NCBI GenBank assembly: GCA_001557505.1
Contig: LSAX01000013.1
Location: 1-64,000, forward strand
DNA: 64,000 bases
From: Reticulascus tulasneorum
Lineage: Eukaryota; Ascomycota; Sordariomycetes; Glomerellales; Reticulascaceae
Direction: 5' to 3'
Shown: positions 12,677-23,729 of the stretch, in pieces
Position numbering within the stretch: the stretch's first letter is position 1
Layout of the letters: each line of letters opens with the position of its first letter
Notes under the pieces: generated by a model
Told to the model about the DNA's origin: nothing
The model's input: the letters and a program-made list of their open reading frames with translations, nothing else
The model's database searches: none
Translations under genes and position numbers: made by a program

Positions 12677-14545
12677 TTTGTCCTGCTGGCGTTTTGTAGG
12701 ATCAAGTGCTGAAAGCGAGTGAATGGCACTGGTTAAAAGAAATGAGTGATATTAGCAGCAACCTTGATCAACAGAGACTGGATATGTAGCTTAGGTTGGT
12801 CGTAAGCAAATCAGTACGCGAGGCAAATGAATGGATGGCCGCAATAAACAGCCGGGGATAGGGGATGTAGGACAACTTGGGATAGGGAAGGAGTAAGGGA
12901 CGGTTGAGAAGTCGAGGCAGCCGAAGGGGTCGCGATGGGTGAAGTATGTCTGTGAGCACCCTCCAGACGCCTCTTGCTCCCAGTGATTTCCCTTGTCTCC
13001 GGTAGCCTGTTGGTAAACATGGAGAGGGCTAGGAATGTATGTGGCAGGTATGCCGTGATGTGCCACTGGGACTGGAATGTGACTGAGATTTGCAAGAACG
13101 CTGGCACCACCTCCCTATCCCTTCGCTGGCGCGCCTCCACAATCCCGCCTGATGCGAGGTGGCCTCCAAGACAACTGCGCGAGCGGGTGTTGCCACGAAG
13201 AAAACCGTGCCGGGCAAAAGTTCACGTATTTATAGTTCCCAACAATTGCTGGTCCGCGCCCGCGAGATTGCAGAGAGCACACATCAGAATCGATTTTGTT
13301 GGGGTATGAATATATATACCTGCTCGGCAGAAAGTCATTGATTATTTCAAAACTGGCAACCAAACAGATGGAGAGCTCCCGAAAAAGAGAGAAGCATATG
13401 AAAAGGTTGAGGTCACAGCTCCGAGTTTCTCTGTGATGGACAGATAGAGAATAATAGCAGGGCCGCTACTACGGAAGGTAGCTTATTGGCAGCTGGTATC
13501 ATCAAGCTGAGGACGTCTCACCAATGTAGTAACATAATATCTGGCGGTGGGTAACTGGGTCCGCGTATGCTTAAATGCGGTGACTTGTTCATTGCCTGCG
13601 ACGAAGCAAAAGCCCCGATGGCAACCCCTGTTCATGCCGTGTGTCTCCGGATCCATGCTCTGCAGCTCTTACACTCGCCTGTGGTCGTCGGGTCTTTGGG
13701 ACATGGTGGTAGACCATGAACTTTGGAGAGATGCACTAGATCGAGGGACGTGAAGGTGTTGGCAAGGACTGTCTAACCTAAAATCCACAGCCGTTAAGTA
13801 GTACGATGCTTGGCATAGCCGACAGTAGCATGTGGAGAGAGGCGATCAACCAAAATGAGGCGGAAACGAGCGGAAAACAAGAATTGCTTCGTGCTTGTGA
13901 ACCACAAGACACTGACCAATTCGTTTTGAGAGGGACGAACTCACCAAACGTCTACACAATCCGCTCTGATATTGGATTGATGCCGATCTGACCATATTCT
14001 TCTAGCCTGGGTTCCCTCAACGTAGTATGCTCTAGCAGATTGCCGACGACGCCCGAACAGTTTTGTTGAGATAAACCCGTAGGATGATCTGGGAACGGGC
14101 ACGACTCTGCCTCGTCCTCGGATGCGAGAGCCACCAAGACCCAGCAGGTAGACATTAGTTGGTTCGTTGGGACTCATCTGCTAAAGCTTCCGTACTCTGA
14201 TGTATCCAGCACCACGTAATGTGGGACCAAGTATGAGCGATGCTATGCGCAGAGCCTTTGATTATTAGTATTACTACATTAAGGGTTGACACAAAAGTGT
14301 CGTGAAAATGACGTCCCAAACCGCCACAGCATGTCGTTGGGACAGATCTCCACAAGACGCCCATACGCGCCAGGCTTTTGATGATTACCTGAGACGTCCG
14401 CACAGGTAGCCATGAACTTTGCTTCAATATGCTGGGACCAGGTGCCAGACTCCGTAAAACTCCACAACCATTTGCACCCATGATACCTGACGGACATCCC
14501 TGTTGGCAGCACAGATATCTTCTTCCCACAACGCAACCAATCATC
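12677..14545. other. Intergenic: GH17 promoter and LCB1 3' flank
   Basis: About 1.9 kb. Frames such as 12974-13309 (+) and 13941-14177 (-) overlap one another on both strands and show no recognised motif. The stretch 14155-14544 carries a 129-codon minus frame directly downstream of the LCB1 stop, which is best read as 3' UTR. No repeat or RNA gene seen. Confidence 0.45.
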
Positions 14546-16360
14546 TCAAACCGCTTTATTGCTGGATTTTCGTGTCATCACCTTTGTGATTGCATGCCGG
14601 ATTGTCACGCCTGCCTTTTCAATGTCCTTCTTTGACAAGGCAGATGTAATGCAGATCTTAAGTGCTGGCTGCACCCGCCAACTGTCGTCCTTTGGGTTGA
14701 TGCTGTTTGCGACGGGCATACTCTTCAGCCTCGTAATCAAGACACCGTTGGCTATTGTCTTCATGAAAAAAATTCTGATTAGTATGCAGACGGTCAGTGT
14801 TAGCCTGTTATCACATACCTCGTCAACGCATTCCTGCAGTAGCCTTTCCTGATCCCCCGTCGTAAGCTTGCGCGCCTTGACGACATCTGTCTTGAAGACT
14901 AGTAACATAATGGGGTTCTCTGGCGCGCTCGTGCAGATGACCCAGTCACTTCGAGGGTCAAGTTGGGCCTTCATCGCTTTGATGTTATCTCGACATTGAA
15001 CGAGGATGTCCGGATTGGATTGGAGCACACTCAAGGTCTCGCTGGCAGTTACGGCAAGCATTGCTGGCAGGGCGGCCGAGAATGTATACGAAGCTGCTGA
15101 CACGCGTTGGTGCTCGACGACAGCTTTGGCTCCGGCGCAGAAGCCGCCGCCAGCACAGAGTGGACCGGCCAAAGATCCTATGATCATGTCTACTTGTGAT
15201 GGGTCGACGTTTTGAGCTTCCGTGAGGCCGCGTCCGGTCCTGCCCAACACACCAAAAGACCATGTCTCGTCGAGGATGATGCGGAACTTGTATTTTTCCT
15301 TGAACTCAACCTGATTGCTCCCAAAATGCCCGATTAGCCAAACATGACCTTGATGAACCGCCTGCTGAGTGGGGAGAACATACCAGCTTGGGTAGGTCGA
15401 CACAGTCGCCAGTTGTCTCGAATAGGCCCTCTGTCACAATGAACCTTCTGGTCAGCTTCTTGCCGGCCTGATCCTTGACGACTTTCTGCATGACCCGCTC
15501 CAGGTCATCCATATCACCATGATTGTACCACTTGATGTTGCTCCGGGATATCTCTAATCCCTTCCGAATGGAGTAGTTAACAGCTCGGTCGGCGACAATG
15601 ATATCGCCACGCTTGCAAAAGGCTGGGATGACGCTTGAAATGGTAGAAAATGCCTGTGCATATACAATGCAGCCCTCGGTGCCGAGATAGGTTGCGATAT
15701 CGGACTCGGTCTTCATATGAACGTCCTGAGTGCCGTAAAATTGAGGTGGCCCACAAGGGCCGACGCCGTATGTGCGTAGCGTCTGTATGGCCTTCTCTTT
15801 GATCTGGTCATTGGCATTGAAGTTGTAGAAGTTATACGAGGCGAGATTTGTAACAGTTCGGCCGTTGGCCAGCTTTGACTTGGGTCCGGTTGGACTGAGA
15901 TCGTTAGGTCAGTACGGCATGAACGAAGGTGCTTGGAAAGGGGCACCGCGAACAGCATGCTTACCCCACAATAACGGGAATCCTGTCGCTTTCCAACTCC
16001 TCAAAGGTCGTATTTGGGGCGACCAAGGGATCCGGCGTCCACTCGTCTACCAATTCATCGATTTCCTGTGTCTGCGGTCAGAAAATCGAGTCTCGTAAAG
16101 AAGGGAGGTTAGCTCTTCGGGTTCCATACATCATCGCGCAATTTGATGAAGTTCTGCTTATGAGTCGAATACGAAGGAGACAAGAGGTAGCGGATGAAGA
16201 AAATCACCAGGACGAGCTCAATGGCGGAGCGGATGGGGTCGTTCTGGTAGCTTGATTGTACATAGCGGATGAGAACGGCGGATCCAGGGACCTTCTGGAA
16301 TGTCGTGGCAGCCTCGCGTACCCTCGTCACCAGCAATGTCTGCACCTCGCCGAGATCCAT
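14546..16360 (-). CDS. LCB1: Serine palmitoyltransferase subunit 1, 515 aa, five exons
   Basis: Lcb1 subunit of the ER enzyme that condenses serine with palmitoyl-CoA, the first step of sphingolipid synthesis; it works as a heterodimer with Lcb2. Exons (minus): 16360-16130, 16065-15965, 15894-15384, 15310-14819, 14758-14546. Phases agree and give 515 residues. An N-terminal membrane segment (AIELVLVIFFIRYLL) precedes the aminotransferase fold-type I domain, with LASYNFYNF, YGVGPCGPPQFYGT, ILDETWSFGVLGRTGRG and SLAGPLCAGGGFCAG. The PLP-binding lysine of Lcb2 is not present at that last position, as expected for the non-catalytic subunit; the Cys in GPCGP corresponds to the residue mutated in human sensory neuropathy. 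The last intron (14818-14759) is 60 nt, stop-free and in frame, so an unspliced form would simply add 20 residues. Confidence 0.94.
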
Positions 16361-17780
16361 TTTTATCGAAGAAGAAGTAAGTACTCGAAGGAAAAGAAAG
16401 GATGATGGTCAAAAGATTGCAGGTTGGATCAAGCAACAATTGAAAGATTGCCAGCTGTTGCAACGACGGTTAGGGGGCTCCAATCAGTGAGTCGGAAGGA
16501 TGGGAACGAATCGGTGCCGGCGGAAGTGCAAAAGATTCATCAGCGGCGTCGGGGAGTTCCAAGTTTGCCCCATGTGCATTAGTGCATGTGGTCTTCCAAC
16601 CCCCCCCCCCCCCCCCGAGGGCGCCGCCTTCTTGGTCTTTGGTCGTTAGTAATTTCCCCGATACCCCACCAAATGTATCTGCCTTGATGGAGGTAAATGA
16701 AGGGGCCAGGGCATACCTAGGGGTATAGGCCCCTCCGAAATGGTGCTTACAGCAACCGGGTAGATACTTACGTACTGCGTAGGATGCACACGTGCGTTAT
16801 TGCACTGCGTACATTTTGCATAGATAGGTAGATCAGCATGATGGACCCGATTGATCGGGTCTGCACAATGGAATGTCCCGCTGGATCCGAGCGAATCTTT
16901 GCCATTAGACCTCATAGTTTGTTTGCTAGGGCACTTGGAGAGGCGCTGGACATCATTTTTACGTCGCTAATTTGTGACTTCACTGGGGAGAAGGCACAGC
17001 AGCTTGCTGATTTGTGGGCGTTTGCTAATGTCAGGAAGCTTGTCTTCTATCCACTTGCCTGCACAAGCTTTCAGGCAATGTCCCCCGACTTGCTAAGGCA
17101 CCATAGGAGATATCGATCCTATGCATGCCTGAGCGATTGGAATGACTTTTTCGTGAATATCCCATTGCGGGCTTCATCGAGTAACCAACGGCAACAAGGC
17201 TTGCTAGTCCTGAGGGAAGGGCTTTGGGTATCAAAAGGACATGCTTTGAGAAGAGCCCAACTTTGACTCCTCCCAAGTCAGTCTCGACAACATGGGATCC
17301 ATACTTCACCCCGTCCATGACATAGAGTAGGCTTGGAACACAACATTTCAAAGTGTTGTGATTGAGATCCATATTCAGGAAACGGCACAAAGCAGGTTTG
17401 TTGGGTTTATAAACGTTAAATTCTCGCACTTAGAATATAATTGCCGTAACTCCAGTATACCCGCTGCACAATTGCTCCTTGTTCTGGGAAAAAAAAAAAT
17501 TCTCCTGTGATGCTTGAATGCGTTCCCATGTGCAAGACTTGATTATATGTCCCAACAATCATACCTGGGACGGAAACGACAAAACTCGTAGTGCGCAGGT
17601 CTATGACAGTCGTGAATCCTCCACTACCCTCTGCTTCAAACAAAAAATTACAGATACCTCCTAAACCATGGACATTATGAACCTCCATCCCCTACCAGGC
17701 TGCCTAAAGCAACCCGAAGCTGTCTTGGATCCATGGGATGGTTCCCTGGATGCCGCAACTTTTATGATACAAGACGGTCC
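16361..17780. other. Intergenic: LCB1 promoter and FKS1 3' flank
   Basis: About 1.4 kb. A 142-codon plus frame (16838-17266) overlaps a 132-codon minus frame (17031-17429), and a 90-codon minus frame lies at 17416-17688. None has recognisable domains, and the opposite-strand overlap argues against coding. A C homopolymer (16600-16616) and an A-run near 17489 are present. Confidence 0.4.
16600..16616. repeat. 17-nt poly-C homopolymer
   Basis: An uninterrupted run of C upstream of LCB1 (G-run on the coding strand of that gene, about 240 bp before its start). Its length may be unreliable in sequencing reads. Confidence 0.85.
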
Positions 17781-20700
17781 TTAGAATAGTCTAACTCTCC
17801 TGTCGTTCGAATCAGTCTCTCTTGCTGATGCTGTTGTTGTTGTGCGAGTTGCCGTTCCGGCGCCGCTGTAATCCGGGGCCCCGGTCCCAGTCTCTATATC
17901 GCCTTGCGTGTTGTCTTTGTTCTGGCCCGTAGGCTGAACAAGTCTCAGAGTGTCTGTGTTCAGAGAGTCCGTCAACGACGTGGGAATCTTTCCACCGGCG
18001 ACAATCGGACCAACAATGAGACCGACGAATACGACGAGCATGACGAAATAAAGGATTGCGTATCGAAATACGCGCTTCCGGCGCAACTTCGACTGCTTCA
18101 TCGAATAGATTGGTGGTCGGATTTGACGACTGAAATTAGTGAGAAACTGTTTCAACTTCACGCTGGTGGACAGGGAAAGGCTCGAACTTACCTGGGCCGA
18201 AGCCAGAACAGCATCATTGAGTGCAGCTTGTCAATTTGTGGAATGATGATGAGCGGAAGCATGATGAAGAGAAGCAGGTGGCCCAACACAAAATCGGCGG
18301 CGAACATGCTCAATTCAGTGATTTTGCACAGATATTCTCGTGCGGGCTGCGACATGGAATGCCAACCCATAGCATACCACTTTCCAGTCCAGAATGCAAT
18401 ATTTGCCTGATCCGTCTTGAACTCGCGCGTTAGGGTCAAGGTTGTGATCAGTTTGAAGATGAACCTCTGAAGAGCGACGACGGCGATCATGCCGGACAGT
18501 GTCCTGACAAAATTGAAACCCTCGAGGAGAAACATGACCTCAAAGAAGGCAAGGAGCATGACAACGGCGATGCCATGAGCCACTGCAGCCAGAACACTAC
18601 CAAACTTCTTGCAGCACATGCTGAGTACAGGGCCCATGCAGCATGCCATGGCGAAGATGACTGCAAGAGCGCCAGCGTTGACTGCGATAGGCGCAAAGGC
18701 AACAACGCCAAGTCGAATCAGCGAGTTCGTAGCCCTAGCATCCCGCTCGTTGTCTATCACGCCTGTCTGCGCATTGATGTAGAGGTATGGGATCAGGGTA
18801 ACGGCCACCAGCAAGAATGGGGCAAGAATCTCGCCGAAGAACAGATTCGTAATAGCAGCTCGAGGAACATCGGCAGAGAGCTTGCTTGATGGATCACCCA
18901 ACTGTTTACGCTTGTAGCCTGTGATCCTGGTTCTTGATAGTCGGCAAAACGCGATCCAAGACGAGGCATGAGATCGCGAGTTACCACGAGAGAGCCATCG
19001 AAGGAAATCTCGGTAATCGATGAAAAAGTCGTTCCACGCGAACTGATGTGGGTTGTAGAGAAATGGAGAAATGACAAGCGCCAGAAGAGAAATCCAGAAG
19101 TATGTCAACGCAGCTTGCCACATTGTGAGAGTGGCGAAGAGCAACATCATCAGCAGACGGGCCCCAAAATAGATGGACGGTCCAGCAAACCGAGAGTACA
19201 GTACTCCGAAAGGAATCCGAGCCGTTGCAAAGCCACGACCAGTGCCGATGTATCGAGCGCCGCCGAAAGAAAGGTCTTGCTGCACCGAGTTGGCGTAGAT
19301 CTGGCAAACGAAGACTTCGAAAAACGGCGAGAAAGAAGCAACCTGCTTGGCGAGGCGAGTTGCGGCGCGCCACACACCGCGCTCCATCAATTCTTGGACC
19401 ACGAGGGGGATAAAAGACAAGAAGATGACGAAGATGATGGACAGAATACTTCGATAGACCCAGTCCAGAAGAGCATCAGTATTCTGGCAACCGGTTGGGA
19501 ATAACGGATCCGTAATTGGAACATCTCGGTTGTATCGGCAAGGTATGGTCTCATATCGCAGAGCTCCCAAGTTGAGCAGGACAATCATGAACAGCTGAAC
19601 GGAGAGCATGATGAACATGTTGTTGAGATGGAACCCGGGATGTGCGTAGTAGAATGATAAGAAGCGGTCAAGCGGGAGCTGAGTGCCAAGGTAGTAATAT
19701 TCTCGGGAGAGCATCTGCTCGCCCATACCCGTTCCAATCTTTGTGGTGAAGTTAAGAATGGATCCGAAACCCAGATCACGACCTTTACCACACTGATAAT
19801 ATTCGCAATGCTTGATACGACCGCCACGAAGCAAGGCAGTCATACCCGCGTAGATATCTTCGTTCAGATGCAGACCTTTCTGTGCTTTCGATACACCACC
19901 TCGGGTGGTCATGAAGATCCCGTTGAGGAAATCGGGATGGCCGTAATGCAGTTTGCCGCCAATCTGAGACAAGGTACGAGCGAATAGTGTACCAAATGTC
20001 TGTTCCTTGCCAGCGGCAACGTCGCCAAGAATGCCGATGTTCTCGGAGAAAATATATTCTCGGGCGCCTAGAATTGCGACGGGGGCAATGAGCTTGTTCT
20101 TCACGCCGGGTGTATAAGGCGAAACGTTGTCAGTCTTCATCTCTTCAAATTCGGCCAGGACGCTCCTGATCTTCAAGCACTCCTCAAGGTAGTTGTCTTG
20201 GTTGGCATCAATGAGCTGTATGTATTCACCGCGGTAAAAGATCAGGGCATGGTTCTGGTTGTCTGATTTACCGTCTCCGAGTACGGGATTGCCTGAGAGC
20301 TGGATGCGGAATTTCGGTCTTCTCATGCCGTTTTCCATAATCTCAGAGTGCCCATCGATGAGCGCTGAATATAGACGGGGCTCCTCGCCCTCTGCTAGAG
20401 GAGGCTCCTCATCCAGGTAAGCAATTTGTAGATCGGGATAGGCTCTGAGCAGGAACTCCGCATTTTCCATCTCCTCCTTCTTGAACTTCGAATAGCGCTG
20501 CATAGAAACGATGAGTTTGAACTTGCGTCGTGCCATACGCTCTAGTTCCCTTTCCAGCTTGTCCGAATTCCCACCGAACATCTGAACAACCTCGGGATTC
20601 TCTACACGATATAGCAGTTTGATTGCCCGACTATAGTTCATGAAGCCAGATACGGTGCGGTACAGAGTTTGCGAACGCAGCGAAGCCCAGATACGTGTGC

Positions 20701-23700
20701 GGAGGGTATACTCGGGAGCAGATGACTTAAATCCAATGCAGTAAAATGGCAAGTCGTCGATCTTGCTCTTCGCCGAATCTTTTTCGTTCTTCTCGAACTC
20801 CCCGTTGAATTGAGACGTCTCGTCTGCCAGAATCTTGGTGTCCTTGACGAAGCAGTCCCACTCATGAGGGTGAAGCTGCTTAAGGTATTCGAGCAGAGTC
20901 ACGCGAGAGTAGGGCTCATCTTCTCGGATAATTTCCCGGAGTGACAGCAGAATCTTCTCACTGTAGTGAGGAATCAAGACCGTAAACGTCGGCATGTTAT
21001 CAACTGGAAGTGGCTCTGGGATAGGAGTCGACAGAGACTGAGCGAAAAAGGAAATGCGGCGTTCAGCCTCGCTGTGGGATGGAAAGAACTCCGTCTTGAA
21101 TGAATGATCTTCCTGTGATACGAAGAAGGTTGGCGCTCGCAGAGTCCTCTTTCCTTCTTGCTCTGATGGAACCTGGTGATAGAGCAATTTCTGAACGTGG
21201 TCGATGGCCAGCAGATGCTCTCGATACATCGAGATGACGATGGCATTCCAAATCTGGGAGATCAAAACTTTCGGCTTGTATTTGATCTCCATATCTGTTG
21301 TCGCGAGAATCTTGGAGTAGACACGCTTCGGTAGTCGAGAGAATATGTTCCTCCAAGGCGTCCAGATGGACGAACCAAGATAGAATGACCTTGCGACGGA
21401 GCAGACGGTGTTGATGATAACATACCAAAGGTAAGTATCAAGGAAGAAAAAGATCAAGTCCGTGAATGCCATTAACCCTAGCAGTATCTGGGGTTGGTAT
21501 TTGCAAAGAATCTGTGCACTCGCGCCAAAAATATGGTCACCAAGACAAGAGTCGACGTTCATGCCGGACAGATATCTTATTGGGTCTCGGAAGGACAATG
21601 CCAGGTAGGGATACGATACTCCGAACTTCAAACCAAAGACAACCATCCACAGTCCATATGACATGGCCATGTCGTTACCTGAGAGCCGAGGATAGCTGGC
21701 GGTAAAGGTCTGGCTGGCGACATACTTGCGCGAGTTCTTCGTCAGGTAGCTACCGAAAAGACCACCCAGAGGCATGATTGAAAAGAAGATGAAGGTGACG
21801 AGAGCGACGAAGAACTGCACAATGCCGATAATGAGCGCGATTCTCTCCTGATTAGGGATGAAGAAAATATAGACGCTGGGGCCGACGTTGATGACAAAAA
21901 TGAGAATAAGAAACAGGAGTTTCTTTGTCAAATGCTGAGCACCTGCCCATCGGCGAGGAACATATGCCCATTCGGCTAGAGTTGCGAAAATTTGTATGAG
22001 CGAAGCAATGCCTCCGCCCAAGGCAACAATGGACCATTGTTTGGAGCCTGGGGGTTGCTGGTTAACTTGCTGTTCGTAGCTCGGGCCGACAAGCAGGGTA
22101 GGGGCATTGTGTGACGTGTAAAACCAGAACATGGTCAGATGGATAATCCAAATGCGATTGAAGTTGACGAGTAGATGAAACCACGAACGGGTCTCTTTGT
22201 AGGTTTTGAAGAAACATTTCTTCCATGCCACGTCTTTCAACTTGAGATATCTTTCCGGCGGCGGAATATCAGTCAAGCGGGTCTTGTCGCCAAGTACGAT
22301 CCGTTCAATGCCTTCCGGATACCAAAAGAGTTGATTGCAGTCGTCATACCCGATGATCTGGTTGTGGTCTCGTTCGCGGCGAACATAGACGCCATTTAGA
22401 ATCTCGTAGCCTTGGTCACGAATGTACTGATAAAGCGGGGTGATGACGTGGTTCAGGAATGTAAATTCCTCCACGGGCTCAACAAGGTTTTGGCAGGCCG
22501 GGGAATTGAGATAGTCGTCCGCGCATTTGAAAATGAAGCACAAGCATTCAGGCATGAATCTGACCTGGTTGGCCTCACCCCAGCAAAGAAGATACAATGC
22601 AATCTGTCGTACACGGTCGTGTTGAGACATGCGGTTCATTCGAGTCTTCCATCGGTATTCCGCAGCCTCAAGACTGTCATCGCCTTCAAGTTCCTGCAGG
22701 ATTTCGGACTCGTTCTGACCCTCGGTCTTCTTCTTCTTATTCTTGCGAGTTCGGCGTAGACCTTTGACGTTGGAAAAACCAACAGCATCGTCCAGATCAA
22801 GATGAGCAGCAAAATACCATTTACGATAATTGGCATTGTCTCCTCCGATGTAGTCTGCATGGAGAGACAACAAGGCCTGGTTTGGTGTCATGCGCGACGC
22901 TCTCGAATCCAAGAGAGTCATGAGATGGTCGTACATGTTCCGCATGCTGTCCCGCTGAAAGCCAAATTTTGCCGTCAGGTCCAGGAATATGTCCTCAACT
23001 TCTTCCTTGGACAGCGGGATCTGTGCGTCGGATGTCCAAGCTGGATATGGTTCACGGGAACGCTGTCCAGCGGGGAGGACATTGCCGTAATCCATGCCAT
23101 AGTTGGGCGTGGAGGCGCCTGAGGAGCGGTTGCCGCCATACGAGATCTGGGACGATGGTGGCCTGTAGCCTCGCCCTCCGGCTTGGCCGTCATTGTAGCT
23201 GTTGTATCGCTCGTCACCACGTCCGTAGTAATCCATGTCGGCCGCTCTAGCCATATCCGATCTCATGGTGAAGTCGCTGAATGTCTCGGAATCTTCTTCC
23301 GACCCCTGCCGTCTACCGTTGGCGGCGTAACCCTGATTGTAGTCCTGGTCATAGTAACCGGCATTGTTGTTATTGTTGTTATTGTTGTAGTATTCATCCT
23401 GATACTGGTCGTTGTTGTCGTAGTATCCTCCATCTTGATGATAGGGATTGTTTGGGTCCGCGTTGTAGTACCCCCTATTCACAAGAGTTAGCATGTTCCC
23501 GCAACAGATTCTTCGTGATGGGTCAGACGCACGACTCATCATAATACCCATCTCCGGCTGGGGCTCCAGCTCGGTCATTTTGATTACCGTTGGAGTCATA
23601 GCCGTTCGAATCGTAGTACTGATGATCATCTTGGTAGTAGGAATCAGTTTGATTGTTGACATCTTGACTGGGATGGGCATAGCCGTCATCGTAGTCTTGA

Positions 23701-23729
23701 TGCCCACCGGCTGCTGGATATCCCGACAT
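17781..23729 (-). CDS. FKS1: 1,3-beta-D-glucan synthase catalytic subunit, 1942 aa
   Basis: Plasma-membrane GT48 enzyme that polymerises UDP-glucose into cell-wall beta-1,3-glucan under Rho1 control; target of echinocandins. Exons (minus): 23729-23533, 23474-18192, 18129-17781. The first junction uses a GTGCGT donor and rebuilds the usual Tyr/Asp/Asn-rich N-terminus (GDGYYDES then GYYNADPN); the frame upstream of it in the large exon is intron. The ATG at 23729 gives MSGYPAAGG, typical of the family. The order is a cytosolic acidic tail with an Asn run, the FKS1 N-terminal domain, a first membrane cluster, the large cytosolic GT48 domain ([20 protein letters not shown] region, [18 protein letters not shown]), and a second cluster of many helices. 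Hot-spot 1 reads YLALSFRDP with Tyr689 at the position of S. cerevisiae Phe639; hot-spot 2 begins at D1403 (DWVYRSIL). The TYLWY motif keeps its Trp. A 62-nt intron precedes the last 116 codons. Confidence 0.97.

Noticed and set aside
12768..13363. Several frames of 60-111 codons on both strands upstream of the GH17 gene
   Set aside because: Mutually overlapping, without domains or plausible splice connections.
14546..16360. The aminotransferase-fold gene as Lcb2 or 5-aminolevulinate synthase
   Set aside because: The PLP-binding lysine is missing and the sequence blocks fit Lcb1.
16838..17429. 142-codon plus frame and 132-codon minus frame upstream of LCB1
   Set aside because: They overlap on opposite strands, have no recognisable motif, and lie in a normal promoter/3' flank position.
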